From: Tritrichomonas musculus
Taxonomy: Eukaryota > Parabasalia > Tritrichomonadida > Tritrichomonadidae
Assembly (NCBI GenBank): GCA_039105265.1
Contig: JAPFFF010000009.1
Coordinates: 5,270,001 to 5,334,000, forward strand
Reading direction: 5' to 3'
DNA length: 64,000 bases
The translations under genes and the position numbers were made by a program. Shown piece after piece: positions 48,472-59,692 of this stretch. Numbering within the stretch: position 1 is the stretch's first letter; each line of letters begins with the position of its first letter. The notes under the pieces are model-generated. The model saw nothing but the letters and a program-made list of their open reading frames with translations, ran no database searches and was not told where the DNA came from.

Positions 48472-50481
48472 ATGAAATCACAACAATTAAATCAAGGTCA
48501 ATCACGATATGAAGCTATACGAACCGCGTCAACATCAAATCGAGTAAAAATTCAGCAAGAATCAAATATATTTAATTCTTCAAATAAGCAAACAACTATG
48601 AAAGCAATTAAAAGGCCTCAAACATCAACATCAAATAAATTAGCAACAAAAAAATGGCGAGCTATGCATTTTCATTCAGGATCACCTGCATCTCGACGTG
48701 AGGTTGAATTACTTGGCGAATGGCTGAATTCAGTGCTTGCTGACAACATTGAAAATAATGATAATCCTCTTGATATTGTAACAAATGCTCAGCACTGGTT
48801 TTCAGTTGCATTTAACGAGCTTGTGCGTCAAGTTTCGATCACTTGTGCTGAGAGAGGTCGTTTATATGCATGCATTTGGAAACGTAATCAAGATTTATTT
48901 CAAAAATTAATTGAAATTCAACGCCAGGAAAGAGAGTATATTCTAGCATGCCATAAGGATAGAGTTCAATTTTTACGAACTGATCTTGAATTTTGTAATT
49001 CAAGGCTAAGTGTTATTGAAGGAAGTTATGAGGAAGAACAGCAACGATGGAAAGAAAATCATGAGCGAGAAATATCCAAATTTGATAATTTACAAGAAAA
49101 AATCGATCAACAAGTTAAAGATCGAAAACAACTCCAACAAGAAATTAATGAATTAGAAAAGCAACTAGGAATTGAATCAAGACATGAAAGTTCAGAAGAT
49201 GAAAAGCCTACAAAACCCATTTATAGCTTTACTTATGAAGAACTCATATCACGACTGCAAAAAATGAAAACAGATATCCGAAATAATATCGAAATTAAAC
49301 TTGAAGATATTAACGAATTGATTATTGATATTCAGCATTACCTTGAATTTTCCAAAAAAGATAGCTTTAATATAAGAGTTCGTTTTGAAAATTTATTTTT
49401 ATCTTTACCTCCAGATGCTAAGCCAAACATACGAACTTCAGATTGGGTTGAAGATGCAATATCATATATTTATTCCACATATATTGTTACATTATCTCAA
49501 GCTGAAAAAGTCAGATCTGTTAATACAGAATTCTCTATTTTCATATATCAAATTTTCCTTAGAATTTTTGGAAACAGAAATCAGGCTGAGCAAACATTAT
49601 TTGATCTTTTTAGTTCAGCCAAAAATTTTTTAGATGAAGGGCATATTCGAATAACGCTTTTTTTACGATTTATTGGTCTTCTTGATCCATTGCCAACATG
49701 TGCTCTTCATTATTATCTATATTGTATTAAAATAATAGCCAAACAAGGTGCAACTTGTCTGTTTCCAAAAGTTGAATCAAATGATGCAATGGTTGGTGGA
49801 ATTAACATAAATGTGGCCAGCCAAGCATCCCAACAGATAATTGGTAGATTTGCAGAAGGCAGAATGTTTAAATTTTATAATGAAAGAATTGATAAAATAT
49901 CTAATAGCGGTTTTTTGAAATTTGGTGGAAGACCAATTGCAGATCTTGATTCTATTCTCGAATATTTACTAACTGCTTTTCTCGAAGAAAAGCATAAAAT
50001 TGAGGAAGCAGTAGTTGAATGTGTTAGAAAATTACCATCATTTCAAGTTTGGACCTATAGTGAAATGGTTTCAATTGCGCAAGTATTGAAAACTAAGCCA
50101 ACTCCCCAAATTTTTTCCGACATTATGGTCAAATGCTTGAGAGAAAAAGAAGGTTTTCCAATCAGAGGAGAAATGATAGTCAAATTTTTAGAACAAGAAT
50201 CATTAACTGTTCCATTTGAATTCGTAAAGGATGATTTCACCTTTGAGCCATCACCTGAAGACATCCGGCCTTTCATACGAAATCAATTAGAGTTGTATCA
50301 AGCTCAATTTGATGAGCTTCTTGATAAACTTGTGAAGAACGGAGATGATATTCAAGTCAAACAACTTAAAGCAGCCAAAGTTAAATTTGATCAAAATTTA
50401 TCAGGAAGAGCCAGCTTCAAAGTCTTCGAGCACAACGTTTGCGAATTCTTTGAAAAGCTAAATCTATATCAATTTTTTTAA
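48472..50481 (+). CDS. Axonemal dynein light-chain-domain protein (AXDND1-like)
   Basis: A 669-aa protein. After 65 basic, disordered residues, VAFNELVRQVSITCAERGRL (about 110-130) matches the p28/DNALI1 signature (CFDELIRQVTINCAERGLLL). A long coiled coil follows (to about 240: LQEKIDQQVKDRKQLQQEIN), as in the inner-arm dynein light-chain family. The remaining 430 residues are helical and resemble no domain I know. p28 itself is about 260 aa, so this longer protein is closer to AXDND1. It should be part of the flagellar axoneme and is one of the reasons for placing the organism among flagellates. The ATG at 48472 is clear; the 3' gap has A runs. Confidence 0.75.
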   Translation: MKSQQLNQGQSRYEAIRTASTSNRVKIQQESNIFNSSNKQTTMKAIKRPQTSTSNKLATKKWRAMHFHSGSPASRREVELLGEWLNSVLADNIENNDNPLDIVTNAQHWFSVAFNELVRQVSITCAERGRLYACIWKRNQDLFQKLIEIQRQEREYILACHKDRVQFLRTDLEFCNSRLSVIEGSYEEEQQRWKENHEREISKFDNLQEKIDQQVKDRKQLQQEINELEKQLGIESRHESSEDEKPTKPIYSFTYEELISRLQKMKTDIRNNIEIKLEDINELIIDIQHYLEFSKKDSFNIRVRFENLFLSLPPDAKPNIRTSDWVEDAISYIYSTYIVTLSQAEKVRSVNTEFSIFIYQIFLRIFGNRNQAEQTLFDLFSSAKNFLDEGHIRITLFLRFIGLLDPLPTCALHYYLYCIKIIAKQGATCLFPKVESNDAMVGGININVASQASQQIIGRFAEGRMFKFYNERIDKISNSGFLKFGGRPIADLDSILEYLLTAFLEEKHKIEEAVVECVRKLPSFQVWTYSEMVSIAQVLKTKPTPQIFSDIMVKCLREKEGFPIRGEMIVKFLEQESLTVPFEFVKDDFTFEPSPEDIRPFIRNQLELYQAQFDELLDKLVKNGDDIQVKQLKAAKVKFDQNLSGRASFKVFEHNVCEFFEKLNLYQFF

Positions 50482-50711
50482 TATTTTTTTGTTGTTATTG
50501 TTATTGTTTTTATATTAAATGTATATTATTATTATTTATATATGTAATATTTTAAATGTTTATTAGCCTACATAAAAAAAAAAAAAAAAAAAAATATTAT
50601 CAGATAGATCTTTAGATTTAAAAAAAAAAAAAAACGCAATAAGATGACATTTAATTGAAAACTAACAATAATACATAGCCGAATGACTTATATAAAATAA
50701 TAATATGAATA

Positions 50712-53700
50712 TCATTGTAATTCCATAGTATTACAGTTTTCGAGAGCAAACAAAATCTTCTCCTTTGCCACTTCTTTTGATTGATACAAAGGAATAGAAA
50801 GTCTATTGAAGCAAGTCATTGAAACAGGTAATGATGTTGGTGGTCTATCCAAAGGCTGAATTGTGATATGAAAAGGTTTTTGATTTGTATTGACTTTTGG
50901 TATTCTTGTTACTCCTGCCACGAACTTTAGGAAGCTTCTCTTCTGTTCGACGGTTAGTTCATCGATTGCCAGCCAGAAGAAGTCGATTGTTCTCTTAAAT
51001 TCCTCGTTGTTGTAGCTTCCATTTACGTTCGTAATTGCCTTTATCATTTCGGTTGAGATGTCGCCCGTTCCTTGGGCCATGAAGGAGAGGACTTTTCCGC
51101 ACAGAAGCGGATTTGCTCTGATCTCTGTATTAGCGAAGAATCCATCGCGAATTTGATTCAGCATTGGAGTAATCAAAGAGAGTCTAAACTTAGTGTACTC
51201 AAACAAATAAGCGCTAACTTCATCTTCATCTTCATCATTTTCAACGGTTTTAACGGTTTTTCTTTTCAAAGGTACTGGTGTTGAACTTGTCCACGTTGTC
51301 GCTGTCCAGCTTGGCTCTATTTGCTTGCCTCTGACGAGCCCAAAAGTCTTCATCAAGTCAGAATCAACCTCGGCAATGTCGTCTGGAAGAATCTGCTCCC
51401 CGGCGATGAACTTCCAGATGAAGGGCGCGAAAGGGACGTACTGCGGGTAGGACAGTCTGGAGATGATTCCAAGAAGGACTCCGATTGAGAAGTACTCGTC
51501 CATGATGGTCGCTTGATCATTGTTCCTTCGCTTTCTGGTCTCGGGAATGAAGTATTCCTCGTTGCAGTTTGTCTTCATGAAAAGCTGCGACGATGGCTCA
51601 AAGATCGATTCGGTTGTCTCGTTCAAAAGCACCCTTGTTGGCCCGCCACAGTCGATTCCTTCCTCTTGGCTAAAGGCAACATTGAAAGGCTCCATTGCTT
51701 GCAATTTTTCTTTTTCGACATCCTTTATGGATTGCGAGAATTGAGAGATAATTGAGTTTTTTCGCTTTCCGACATTTCTCAATTCGTCACTTTTTTGGCT
51801 GCTGCTTAACTCGGCGGTTTTTTCATTGTAGCTGTTGATGAGTGAGCGGGCGATGTGCCGATTGATGCTCATTCTGACCTCCTTCCGATGGCCTGTTTTA
51901 ACAATCGCCTTGGTGAGCTCGCTGCTCTTCTCAACAATCGGAATCAGGCTCGAGCACGAATTCCACAGAAAATCTGACACTTGGTCTCGGCTCTTCTTGT
52001 TCAGCCGAATGAAGTTGAACTGGTGGAGAAGGAGCGATCGAAGAAGGACGACTGATCGTGGGAAAATCTTGCAAAGATCGGATTCAAGTGCAATTTTAGA
52101 TACACTGTCAAATGAAGGTGAAATTAATTGTCGTAAATCGAACACGTTTAGCAGCTTCTCAGTGTGCTTCATCTTCCAGTCGACAGCGAATGATTTCATC
52201 GAGTCAACAAACTCTTTCCGGTACTCCTTTGTGATCTTGACTGCTTTGTTGGAACCTTCAGTTTTGTTCTGCTTGTGGGCAGGCTCTATCGTCACTGTAA
52301 ATAACGTCTCCCAGACCTTTACAAACGGATTCAAGGTCAATGTGAAAAAAGTGTCACCTTTTACTATTTTTATCGGTTTCTCAACATCATCTATGACAAT
52401 TGGCCTGAAAGATTCATAGTCAGGATCATTCGCAACTCCAAAGACAAGCTCTTGCTTCTCTGAAAATCTCAGTTGGCGGTTACAGGTCAATTTAAAGGTG
52501 AAATCTGTTTTGTTTGGATTATTAACTTTGAATCTGCCATCGTCAATGACTGTCATTTGACATGGGAAGATCTCTTCATCACCAACCAAGTCATTTGAAT
52601 TGATTCGGCTATTGTCAAAACCGAAAATATGAATGATTTTATTCCAAATTGGCAAAATTTCCCAAAATTGAAGGCCAACGATAGATTTTCTTTCTTGGAA
52701 CAAAATTTTTATCATCATGATTCTTGACTGGAAAGCAGAAGAGATTGAGCCTGGATCTATTTTTTCATTAGGAATGAGAATTGAGTCGGAAGAAGGTGTT
52801 GGCAAGTTCGCTTTTTCTGGGAAAAATTCAGGGAAATGACTTGCATCGTCAATGGTGAATTTACTTGAAATTAACCGTTGTTCAGATTCGTATAAATGGA
52901 CATAATCAGCATCTGGATCCTTCATTGACTTAAGATGACCAGCCAGTGCAATTAGGTGCTTTATATAGAGCTCGTCTTTGTAGAACAAAGACGAAGAGCA
53001 TTTTATTTGCGCAAAATTCTGAAACTGGTCAATGTAAGGAAGTGCAAAAGGAGACTTTCCTAGATACAAGTCGAGCAAGATTGTCTTAACAAGAGAAAGG
53101 TGCTTCTCACTTTTTGCCGCAAAAGCGAAGTTCTTCAAATGAACAAGAAGTTCAATTGGAGTGTCAATTATCCAATCATTTTTGAATGAGTTATTCACCT
53201 CCAAAATTGAAATTTGATTTACTTTATTCAGTTTCAATTCTTTCATTAATGACATTGAATCAGCCTTATAAATGAAAGGAACATCAGTTGCAATCTTCTC
53301 TTCTTCATCGATTATGAAAGCTGCTTTTTTTTGTAAGCCTTCATAATTGTTAAAGCAAACGATGCTTTGTTGACTCAAAACTGCTTCGTTTGAGCACTTG
53401 AAGCTGTGATATTTGGAAGGAAGAGCGATTTGATGAAGGTTGTTTGAAGAAGACATTATAAACAAGCCTTCAGCAATCATGTTCATGCAATCATTATTCT
53501 TTATCATCGATGAAAGTGCATTCATCATGTCAGAAGCAACCAAGAAATCAAAAATTGCATTATTTAAAGAATCATCATCAATCATTTTCACTTGAATTGT
53601 CATTGATGATTTCCAAGGAGGCCTTTCTAAAGAGAAAGGGAAATGATTTTGATTGAATTCTTCTTGATTAAATTCTTCAAGTGGAATAGAAAACAAACAA

Positions 53701-56700
53701 AATAAATCAAAAGCATATTTCGAAATAAGTGATGAATTGTTCAATGCAATTTTCATTACTAAAACAGTCAACCATTGTCGACCAAGTTTTAAAAATAAGC
53801 CTTTAAGATGATGATCAATGATTGACTTAGAAGCAGCTTTTGAATTCTTCAAATGAAGAACAGGATTCATTGGACATTGAATTGCCATTAATTTCACTTT
53901 TTCATTAATGTCTATTTCATGTGTGAATGACTTTATTTCTTCATATTGATTGTAATCTTCTTTCAATGTAAAAGTTGCTGTTTTGTTGATTGAATCAGGA
54001 AGTTGAAGATAATTAAAATCTTCATATTCAAATGTTTTCCGCTTTGTTGATATGATTTTATCTAAATCAGGACTTTCATCTTCATTAAAAATTTTTTGTT
54101 TTTTGTCTTGATTTGCAATGAATGGATAAAATTTTAATTGAGTGTCTTCTTTCTTATAAATAATAAATCGAAACTTCCTTCCAATTGGGAATTTAATTTC
54201 ATTATTATTAAAAGAAAACTTTTGTTCTTTCACATTAACAACAAATGAAAATTTGTATGTTGATCCGATTTTGTTGTTGAAATTTATATCACAAACTTTT
54301 TTCTTTTCAGGAAAATTGATTCCCGTTGGGAATCCAATTGTTGACAATCTTATTTGTTCTTCTTCAAGTGCATCAGAAGCAACACCAAAATGAAACAGAT
54401 CGATTTCAGAGCTCTCAAAAATGTTATCATCATCAATGACTTCAAGATTTAATTCAAATTCAGACAAATTATTTTGAAGAGGAAGTGCCAAATAAGTAAC
54501 CGTTCTATAACCGTTCATTACACCAAATTGAGGAGTTAATTCATCCAAAACTTTAATTGAATTATTATTCTTAAAGTTCTTGATCGAATTGAATGTCAAA
54601 TAAATGTCACTGAATGAAGTTGCCATTGAACAAATAAAATTAATCAGATTTTGACAGCCTGAATTCAAAATTGTTGGATTATTTACATAAAGGTTCAATA
54701 ATGCTTGTGCACAGATTGGGAATATTTCATAACCACTAGATAAACAATGAGATGTCATTAACAAATTTTTAATTTTTTCAGAAAAAGTGGAATCATTAAT
54801 AATAACCTCCGGAATAACGGTTATTAAAGCACTTTTTGGTAATGATGAATATTTAATTGGATCATTCGAAATATCAAAAGGGAAAGAGTAACAGTTGCAT
54901 GTTTTTAAATCATATGAATTCGAATTTTTATCCTTTTCATTTTGAACGACCAAATATGAATTCATTTCATTTTTATTCGAACAAACATTCACGAAAGAAT
55001 AAGGATTGATTGCATCCATTTGAAAACCACAAAGAGTGCACAAACTCAAAGTAAAACTTTCATCAGATTTGTCTTTAAAGTCAAGTGAATGATTCATTAA
55101 TTTGTGATAAAAAGAACTGTTTCTTATTGGCGATGAATCAAATTGAATTGCTTGCAAGTAAACTTTACGAAAGAGAGTAATTAACTCAGTAACAAGGAAA
55201 GAATAATGATCGCTAATATCGAAAAGATGATCGCCAATAAATGAAAAATAAATATTCAAAAAGTTGTCGTAATATTCATTCATTGAAATCGACAATAATT
55301 GATAGCGAATTCGCATAACAATTTTGATATTTATTGGAGATGTCAACAAAGTGTCACTAAAAATACGTTCAACTAATTTATCAGGATAAATAAAATCATC
55401 ATTAGCTTTAGCTATTATGTTCTCAATCAAAGATAGCTTATATGTATTTATCGGCAGTTCACATAAAGATGGAAGAAGCCTTTGAAATTTATCTAAAGGA
55501 AGATAATTTGTGAACTTTATCAATGAAACAATTAAAGCATAAAAACCAGGATCATTAGAATGATGATCAAATAAATTGAAAAGAGTCGCTAAAAATGTTA
55601 CTAAAATGTCAGGAAAACTTTTTATCGACTTAAAGAATCGGTATGGAATGATTCTTGTATTCGGTGTTTTTTCATCATTAGAATCAATTGGATAAATATT
55701 TTTAAAGAACAAATTAATGTCTTCTTCTCTCAAAATTGATTTCTGTGCCAAACAAAGGATTGAATTCAGCCCTTCAAAAGTTGTTAAGAACTTTTTGAAT
55801 ACATGGCCAATTATTGTTTTAATATGGTGATTTTTGTCATTTTCAAATGTTTGGTTTAAAAAAGAAAATCCATTCTGACTTATTGAAATCCGACTCATTT
55901 GTAATCTAAAGACGCCTTTTATGTATTTTGGCGTGAAAGATGAAAGGATGAAATTGGCAATTTCAACGGATTTCAAATTAGGATCATTATCAGATAAAGT
56001 GTCACTTTTTAGTTTACATAACAACTGACATTTTGAAAACAAAAGATTAAAAAATTGTTCTCTTTCATATTCGTCTTTCACATTTTTGTACTGAAATCGA
56101 ATCCTTTGCATTTGCAAGAATGAATAACGAAGAGGTTTCGTTATTTGAGTTGTCTTTGAATCAATGTTGTTGTTTGGATTACAAAGATAAAAGAGTTCAT
56201 AACTGCAATTCAAATGTTGTGCAATTGCAATTAAGACAGCTTTATCTAAAAGCAGGATTTCATTAGATAATTTTCTATTCAAACTTGGTTTAATGACAGA
56301 ATACAAAAAATTCAATGAAAAAACATCTTCACTGAAATTTATTGGCTGTATGACATCGAGTTGATTCAACTCTTCTTTATTATCTAATAAATTCAAATTT
56401 GACTGAATCACCCAAATGAAATCCTTTTCAAAAGGCGTCAAAGATCCTCCCGAAATCAAAGTGGACAAGAACATTCCATAGATGTAAATTGTCTCTAACA
56501 AATCTATCATTAAGTTCTCGTTAACAAATGGAATTAAAATGTATGATTTAAGAATACAATTTAAATATAATCCAGCAGGTTGTGAGACAAGATGATTCTT
56601 CGTAAGTGGAATTAAAAGACGAATAAAGTTATGAAAAAGTTGATAAAAAGGATTCTTAACAAAATCTTTCATTTTTTCACAATCATAAGAATTAACTTTT

Positions 56701-58994
56701 TTGTCATAAAAGTTCCCAAGTTCATTCAAAAAATGGTCATCAATGGCTGACCAATAATCTTGTAGAATAGTCAATGGTGTCTTATTCTTTTTATTATCTT
56801 GTTTTTCAAATGAATTTTCATCTTCAACAAAATTCGTGGCATTTCGAATTAAAACTCGTTGATGAATGATGAAAACAGTGAGTAACAAATCATTCTGTAG
56901 CAATATAGACACATTTTGTAAGCTCAGTAACGGATATAAGCCGAAATCATCACAATTCTCAATGATTCTCAAAGCAAAATTAACGTAAAAATCATTCATT
57001 GTTCTGTTTTTAAATATTCCATTATTTTTCGTGCTCGCTTCAACAAACAATGAAATAAGTGTTCCAATTAGCAGATTGTTTCTAGCTATATCTTCAGGTG
57101 TGTTTTGTTGACCATCTTTGATCTTAAACAAAGAAGGGAAGAACGAAAAGAAAACCAAAAATTTCAGACTAGTTTCAAACTTTTTGTTTTGAATTAATTC
57201 TAAAATTGCACCTTGGAATTCAAAGCAAAAAAGTTGGTTATTAAACAGATTCAAAGAGACAAGCAAGCTTAACGTTTGTGCCATGAAAATGTTATCTTTA
57301 TTGATTGCTGTTGTCAATAATTTCAATGTCTCATTGAATTCAATTGAATTATTACACAATAAAAAAGAAGGTGGATTATTCACCAAACAAAAATCTTTCA
57401 AAAGTGAACTCAAAACCGAAGGGAAATCTATTCTTCTGTCCTTGTAAGAAATCGCTTTAATGTTGAATATGTGAGGATCAACACTTGTTGTATATTTCAT
57501 CTTCTGGAGAGAAACTTTGTTGTCTTTCGAAGATGTCAAAATCCAACGACAATTGTTCAGTGAATCAATTGTTGTTGATATGATGTGATATGACTGTGTG
57601 AATGAAAATTTTTCATCACTCAAAAATTCACCAGATATCAATGAAAAAGTTCGATAGATAGAAAATTCTTCAAATATGAAACTAATCGTTGTTCCGTTGG
57701 TCTCAATTGGCACTTCGCTGTAGTTGATGTCAGGGAACAATTCAGGCAATGATTCATTACAATCCCAGCCGGGATAAAAGACGCAATTATTGTTTTGTTG
57801 CTGCTTGTTCTCATGCAAATTAATTGAATGGATAGGCTTGCCGGTTTTAAGGTCAAATATTTCGCATGTGAATCCAATTTTTGACTGGTTTATTTTGTCA
57901 GTAATTTTGTGAACAACAACATAAATAATGCCGTTTGTAACTTTGCAGATAAATTTGTTGAGGTTGTTGCTTCTTTCTATGTCATTAAAATTCAATTTCA
58001 TATCACATGTCATACTTTCTTCATTTTTGTTAGTATTTTCTTGTGTTAATGAAAAGGTTTCATCCTTTCGAATAATTTTGTCAATTTGTATGGAGAATAT
58101 ATAGTCGCATCCTGGATATGGAAGAATTTCTATTTTATCTAAATATGACGCAATACAAGATTTATTGGTGGTTACAAATTGATCTTTTTCTTCTTGTATC
58201 ATTTGGTCGGTATAAGGCAAATGAACTATTTTTGGAGGCATCAAGGTTCCATTATTCATGATTGGAAATACATATAGTAGATACATTGATGAAAGTATAA
58301 AAATAAATTGACCATTGGTCGATAAGCTTCGGCATCCCAAGCTTTTAAGAAATTTCATTGAAAAGGAATAATCATTAAAATCAAAGATATGATTATCAAC
58401 TTCTTTTGGGAAAAAATAAATGGAATCTGGTGCAATAGTAACTTTCAACGGTAAAACAGATTTAATGGTTGTGGATATTTGATTGATAGAATTAAATGAA
58501 TATTGATCTAAAGAGTCGTTAAGTATAAAAGTAATGGCATTTATTATTTTTGAAAAATCGAAATCTTGTCCAAAAGATGGCAACTTTGGTGGACTTAAAT
58601 AAACCTTTTTAATAAATTCTTTTTGGCGATAACTCGCAATCAAATTAAATTTTTCATTAAATTCATCTATCTTCGAAATAGAATTTTGTATAAATTTTTG
58701 TTCTTCGCTTTGATTATTTGTTTTCGATTGATCATTTGGATTATACTTTTCAATTATTTTTTCAAGAAGTAGAGTTATTTCGTCGTCTTTTATTTTATCT
58801 GGTCTGCTAATAATGATTGAAACTAAGTCGATTAGTCTATTCACATCGAGATTTTGAATTGTATCGCTATTTTTTTCTGAATAAAGTAAGTATATTAAAT
58901 TTTGTTCAAGATAAAAAGAAGAACTGTATGTATTCGTAAATGGAAAATGAAATTGTTTTGCAACTTTTTTATCAGAAGATGCTGAATTTCCCAT
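50712..58994 (-). CDS. Giant HECT-type ubiquitin ligase with N-myristoylation signal
   Basis: A 2760-aa E3. It starts MGNSASSDKKVAKQF: Gly2 with Ser6 and following lysines predicts N-myristoylation and membrane anchoring. The first 2300 residues include beta-rich stretches near 160-500 and long helical-repeat regions. The C-terminal HECT domain (about 2390-2750) shows MEPFNVAFSQEEGIDCGGPT (LxVxFxxExGxDxGG), IGVLLG-type SIGVLLGIISRLSYPQYVPF, ITIQPL, and the thioester site MTCFNRLSIPLY with C2728 about 32 residues from the end. Core catalytic features are intact. A Ser/Lys-rich linker interrupts HECT around 2480-2570. No RCC1, WW or UBA domain is obvious; HERC/HECTD-type giants are the nearest in size. 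Myristoylated HECT ligases are not a standard class. Confidence 0.9.
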   Translation of the reverse strand: MGNSASSDKKVAKQFHFPFTNTYSSSFYLEQNLIYLLYSEKNSDTIQNLDVNRLIDLVSIIISRPDKIKDDEITLLLEKIIEKYNPNDQSKTNNQSEEQKFIQNSISKIDEFNEKFNLIASYRQKEFIKKVYLSPPKLPSFGQDFDFSKIINAITFILNDSLDQYSFNSINQISTTIKSVLPLKVTIAPDSIYFFPKEVDNHIFDFNDYSFSMKFLKSLGCRSLSTNGQFIFILSSMYLLYVFPIMNNGTLMPPKIVHLPYTDQMIQEEKDQFVTTNKSCIASYLDKIEILPYPGCDYIFSIQIDKIIRKDETFSLTQENTNKNEESMTCDMKLNFNDIERSNNLNKFICKVTNGIIYVVVHKITDKINQSKIGFTCEIFDLKTGKPIHSINLHENKQQQNNNCVFYPGWDCNESLPELFPDINYSEVPIETNGTTISFIFEEFSIYRTFSLISGEFLSDEKFSFTQSYHIISTTIDSLNNCRWILTSSKDNKVSLQKMKYTTSVDPHIFNIKAISYKDRRIDFPSVLSSLLKDFCLVNNPPSFLLCNNSIEFNETLKLLTTAINKDNIFMAQTLSLLVSLNLFNNQLFCFEFQGAILELIQNKKFETSLKFLVFFSFFPSLFKIKDGQQNTPEDIARNNLLIGTLISLFVEASTKNNGIFKNRTMNDFYVNFALRIIENCDDFGLYPLLSLQNVSILLQNDLLLTVFIIHQRVLIRNATNFVEDENSFEKQDNKKNKTPLTILQDYWSAIDDHFLNELGNFYDKKVNSYDCEKMKDFVKNPFYQLFHNFIRLLIPLTKNHLVSQPAGLYLNCILKSYILIPFVNENLMIDLLETIYIYGMFLSTLISGGSLTPFEKDFIWVIQSNLNLLDNKEELNQLDVIQPINFSEDVFSLNFLYSVIKPSLNRKLSNEILLLDKAVLIAIAQHLNCSYELFYLCNPNNNIDSKTTQITKPLRYSFLQMQRIRFQYKNVKDEYEREQFFNLLFSKCQLLCKLKSDTLSDNDPNLKSVEIANFILSSFTPKYIKGVFRLQMSRISISQNGFSFLNQTFENDKNHHIKTIIGHVFKKFLTTFEGLNSILCLAQKSILREEDINLFFKNIYPIDSNDEKTPNTRIIPYRFFKSIKSFPDILVTFLATLFNLFDHHSNDPGFYALIVSLIKFTNYLPLDKFQRLLPSLCELPINTYKLSLIENIIAKANDDFIYPDKLVERIFSDTLLTSPINIKIVMRIRYQLLSISMNEYYDNFLNIYFSFIGDHLFDISDHYSFLVTELITLFRKVYLQAIQFDSSPIRNSSFYHKLMNHSLDFKDKSDESFTLSLCTLCGFQMDAINPYSFVNVCSNKNEMNSYLVVQNEKDKNSNSYDLKTCNCYSFPFDISNDPIKYSSLPKSALITVIPEVIINDSTFSEKIKNLLMTSHCLSSGYEIFPICAQALLNLYVNNPTILNSGCQNLINFICSMATSFSDIYLTFNSIKNFKNNNSIKVLDELTPQFGVMNGYRTVTYLALPLQNNLSEFELNLEVIDDDNIFESSEIDLFHFGVASDALEEEQIRLSTIGFPTGINFPEKKKVCDINFNNKIGSTYKFSFVVNVKEQKFSFNNNEIKFPIGRKFRFIIYKKEDTQLKFYPFIANQDKKQKIFNEDESPDLDKIISTKRKTFEYEDFNYLQLPDSINKTATFTLKEDYNQYEEIKSFTHEIDINEKVKLMAIQCPMNPVLHLKNSKAASKSIIDHHLKGLFLKLGRQWLTVLVMKIALNNSSLISKYAFDLFCLFSIPLEEFNQEEFNQNHFPFSLERPPWKSSMTIQVKMIDDDSLNNAIFDFLVASDMMNALSSMIKNNDCMNMIAEGLFIMSSSNNLHQIALPSKYHSFKCSNEAVLSQQSIVCFNNYEGLQKKAAFIIDEEEKIATDVPFIYKADSMSLMKELKLNKVNQISILEVNNSFKNDWIIDTPIELLVHLKNFAFAAKSEKHLSLVKTILLDLYLGKSPFALPYIDQFQNFAQIKCSSSLFYKDELYIKHLIALAGHLKSMKDPDADYVHLYESEQRLISSKFTIDDASHFPEFFPEKANLPTPSSDSILIPNEKIDPGSISSAFQSRIMMIKILFQERKSIVGLQFWEILPIWNKIIHIFGFDNSRINSNDLVGDEEIFPCQMTVIDDGRFKVNNPNKTDFTFKLTCNRQLRFSEKQELVFGVANDPDYESFRPIVIDDVEKPIKIVKGDTFFTLTLNPFVKVWETLFTVTIEPAHKQNKTEGSNKAVKITKEYRKEFVDSMKSFAVDWKMKHTEKLLNVFDLRQLISPSFDSVSKIALESDLCKIFPRSVVLLRSLLLHQFNFIRLNKKSRDQVSDFLWNSCSSLIPIVEKSSELTKAIVKTGHRKEVRMSINRHIARSLINSYNEKTAELSSSQKSDELRNVGKRKNSIISQFSQSIKDVEKEKLQAMEPFNVAFSQEEGIDCGGPTRVLLNETTESIFEPSSQLFMKTNCNEEYFIPETRKRRNNDQATIMDEYFSIGVLLGIISRLSYPQYVPFAPFIWKFIAGEQILPDDIAEVDSDLMKTFGLVRGKQIEPSWTATTWTSSTPVPLKRKTVKTVENDEDEDEVSAYLFEYTKFRLSLITPMLNQIRDGFFANTEIRANPLLCGKVLSFMAQGTGDISTEMIKAITNVNGSYNNEEFKRTIDFFWLAIDELTVEQKRSFLKFVAGVTRIPKVNTNQKPFHITIQPLDRPPTSLPVSMTCFNRLSIPLYQSKEVAKEKILFALENCNTMELQ

Positions 58995-59584
58995 TTTAGA
59001 ATTTTGTCATAAAAATGGAAAAAAAAAATAAAATATCTTAATATATGAAAAGAAGTAATTAATTTATTTGTTGAATTTAATTTAATATCATGAATTCAAA
59101 TTTAATTATACCTTAAATTTGTATTAATGGTGATTAAAAAAAAAAATATTAAAAGCATTTTTAATAATTTCAAGAATAGAAGTGAAAAGATTTGATTTAA
59201 AAGAGAAATGTCTTATATAATTACTAAATTAATCATAGATGATTTCAAATCAAGATTAAACTTAATGTGATATTCCCTACGTTAAATTTAATGTGTTTGA
59301 AAAGAGAATGAATATTTATAAAGAGTAATGCTTGATAATTTAATACAAATTGTAATATAAATTATTCGAGGTTTTATCTCAGACAGTAATAGTCAGTTAT
59401 TTAAATCTTTATACATTTTTAATATTATTCTCTTAAGATGGCCTCAATATTATATTCTCAAAAAAAAAATTTATATGCATATTTAAAAAGATGACACTTT
59501 CGAAAATCTTCATGAGAATAGAAAAGCGTGCCTTTCTCTTTCCATTTCACTTAGATTTTCTGTATGATAATAGAAAAAAAGTGT

Positions 59585-59692
59585 GCAACCGATTTTAGCA
59601 CCCTCCATAAAAACGGTGGTGGTTGAGACGGTTGCTCAAATAACTTTAAAAGTTACTTGAATACCAAGTTTGTGGCACTAAAAACATTGGTA
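59585..59692 (+). ncRNA. Candidate structured RNA (unrecognised)
   Basis: Four stems can be drawn in 108 nt: GCAACCG (59585-59591) with CGGTTGC (59629-59635), enclosing CACC (59599-59602) with GGTG (59615-59618). Then 59637-59647 pairs with 59649-59659 (11 positions, one mismatch, tight loop), and TACCAA (59662-59667) pairs with TTGGTA (59687-59692). The block is richer in G+C than its surroundings. There is no tRNA cloverleaf and no known snRNA motif. This is a candidate only; the tight loop of the second stem suggests palindromic DNA is also possible. Confidence 0.3.
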
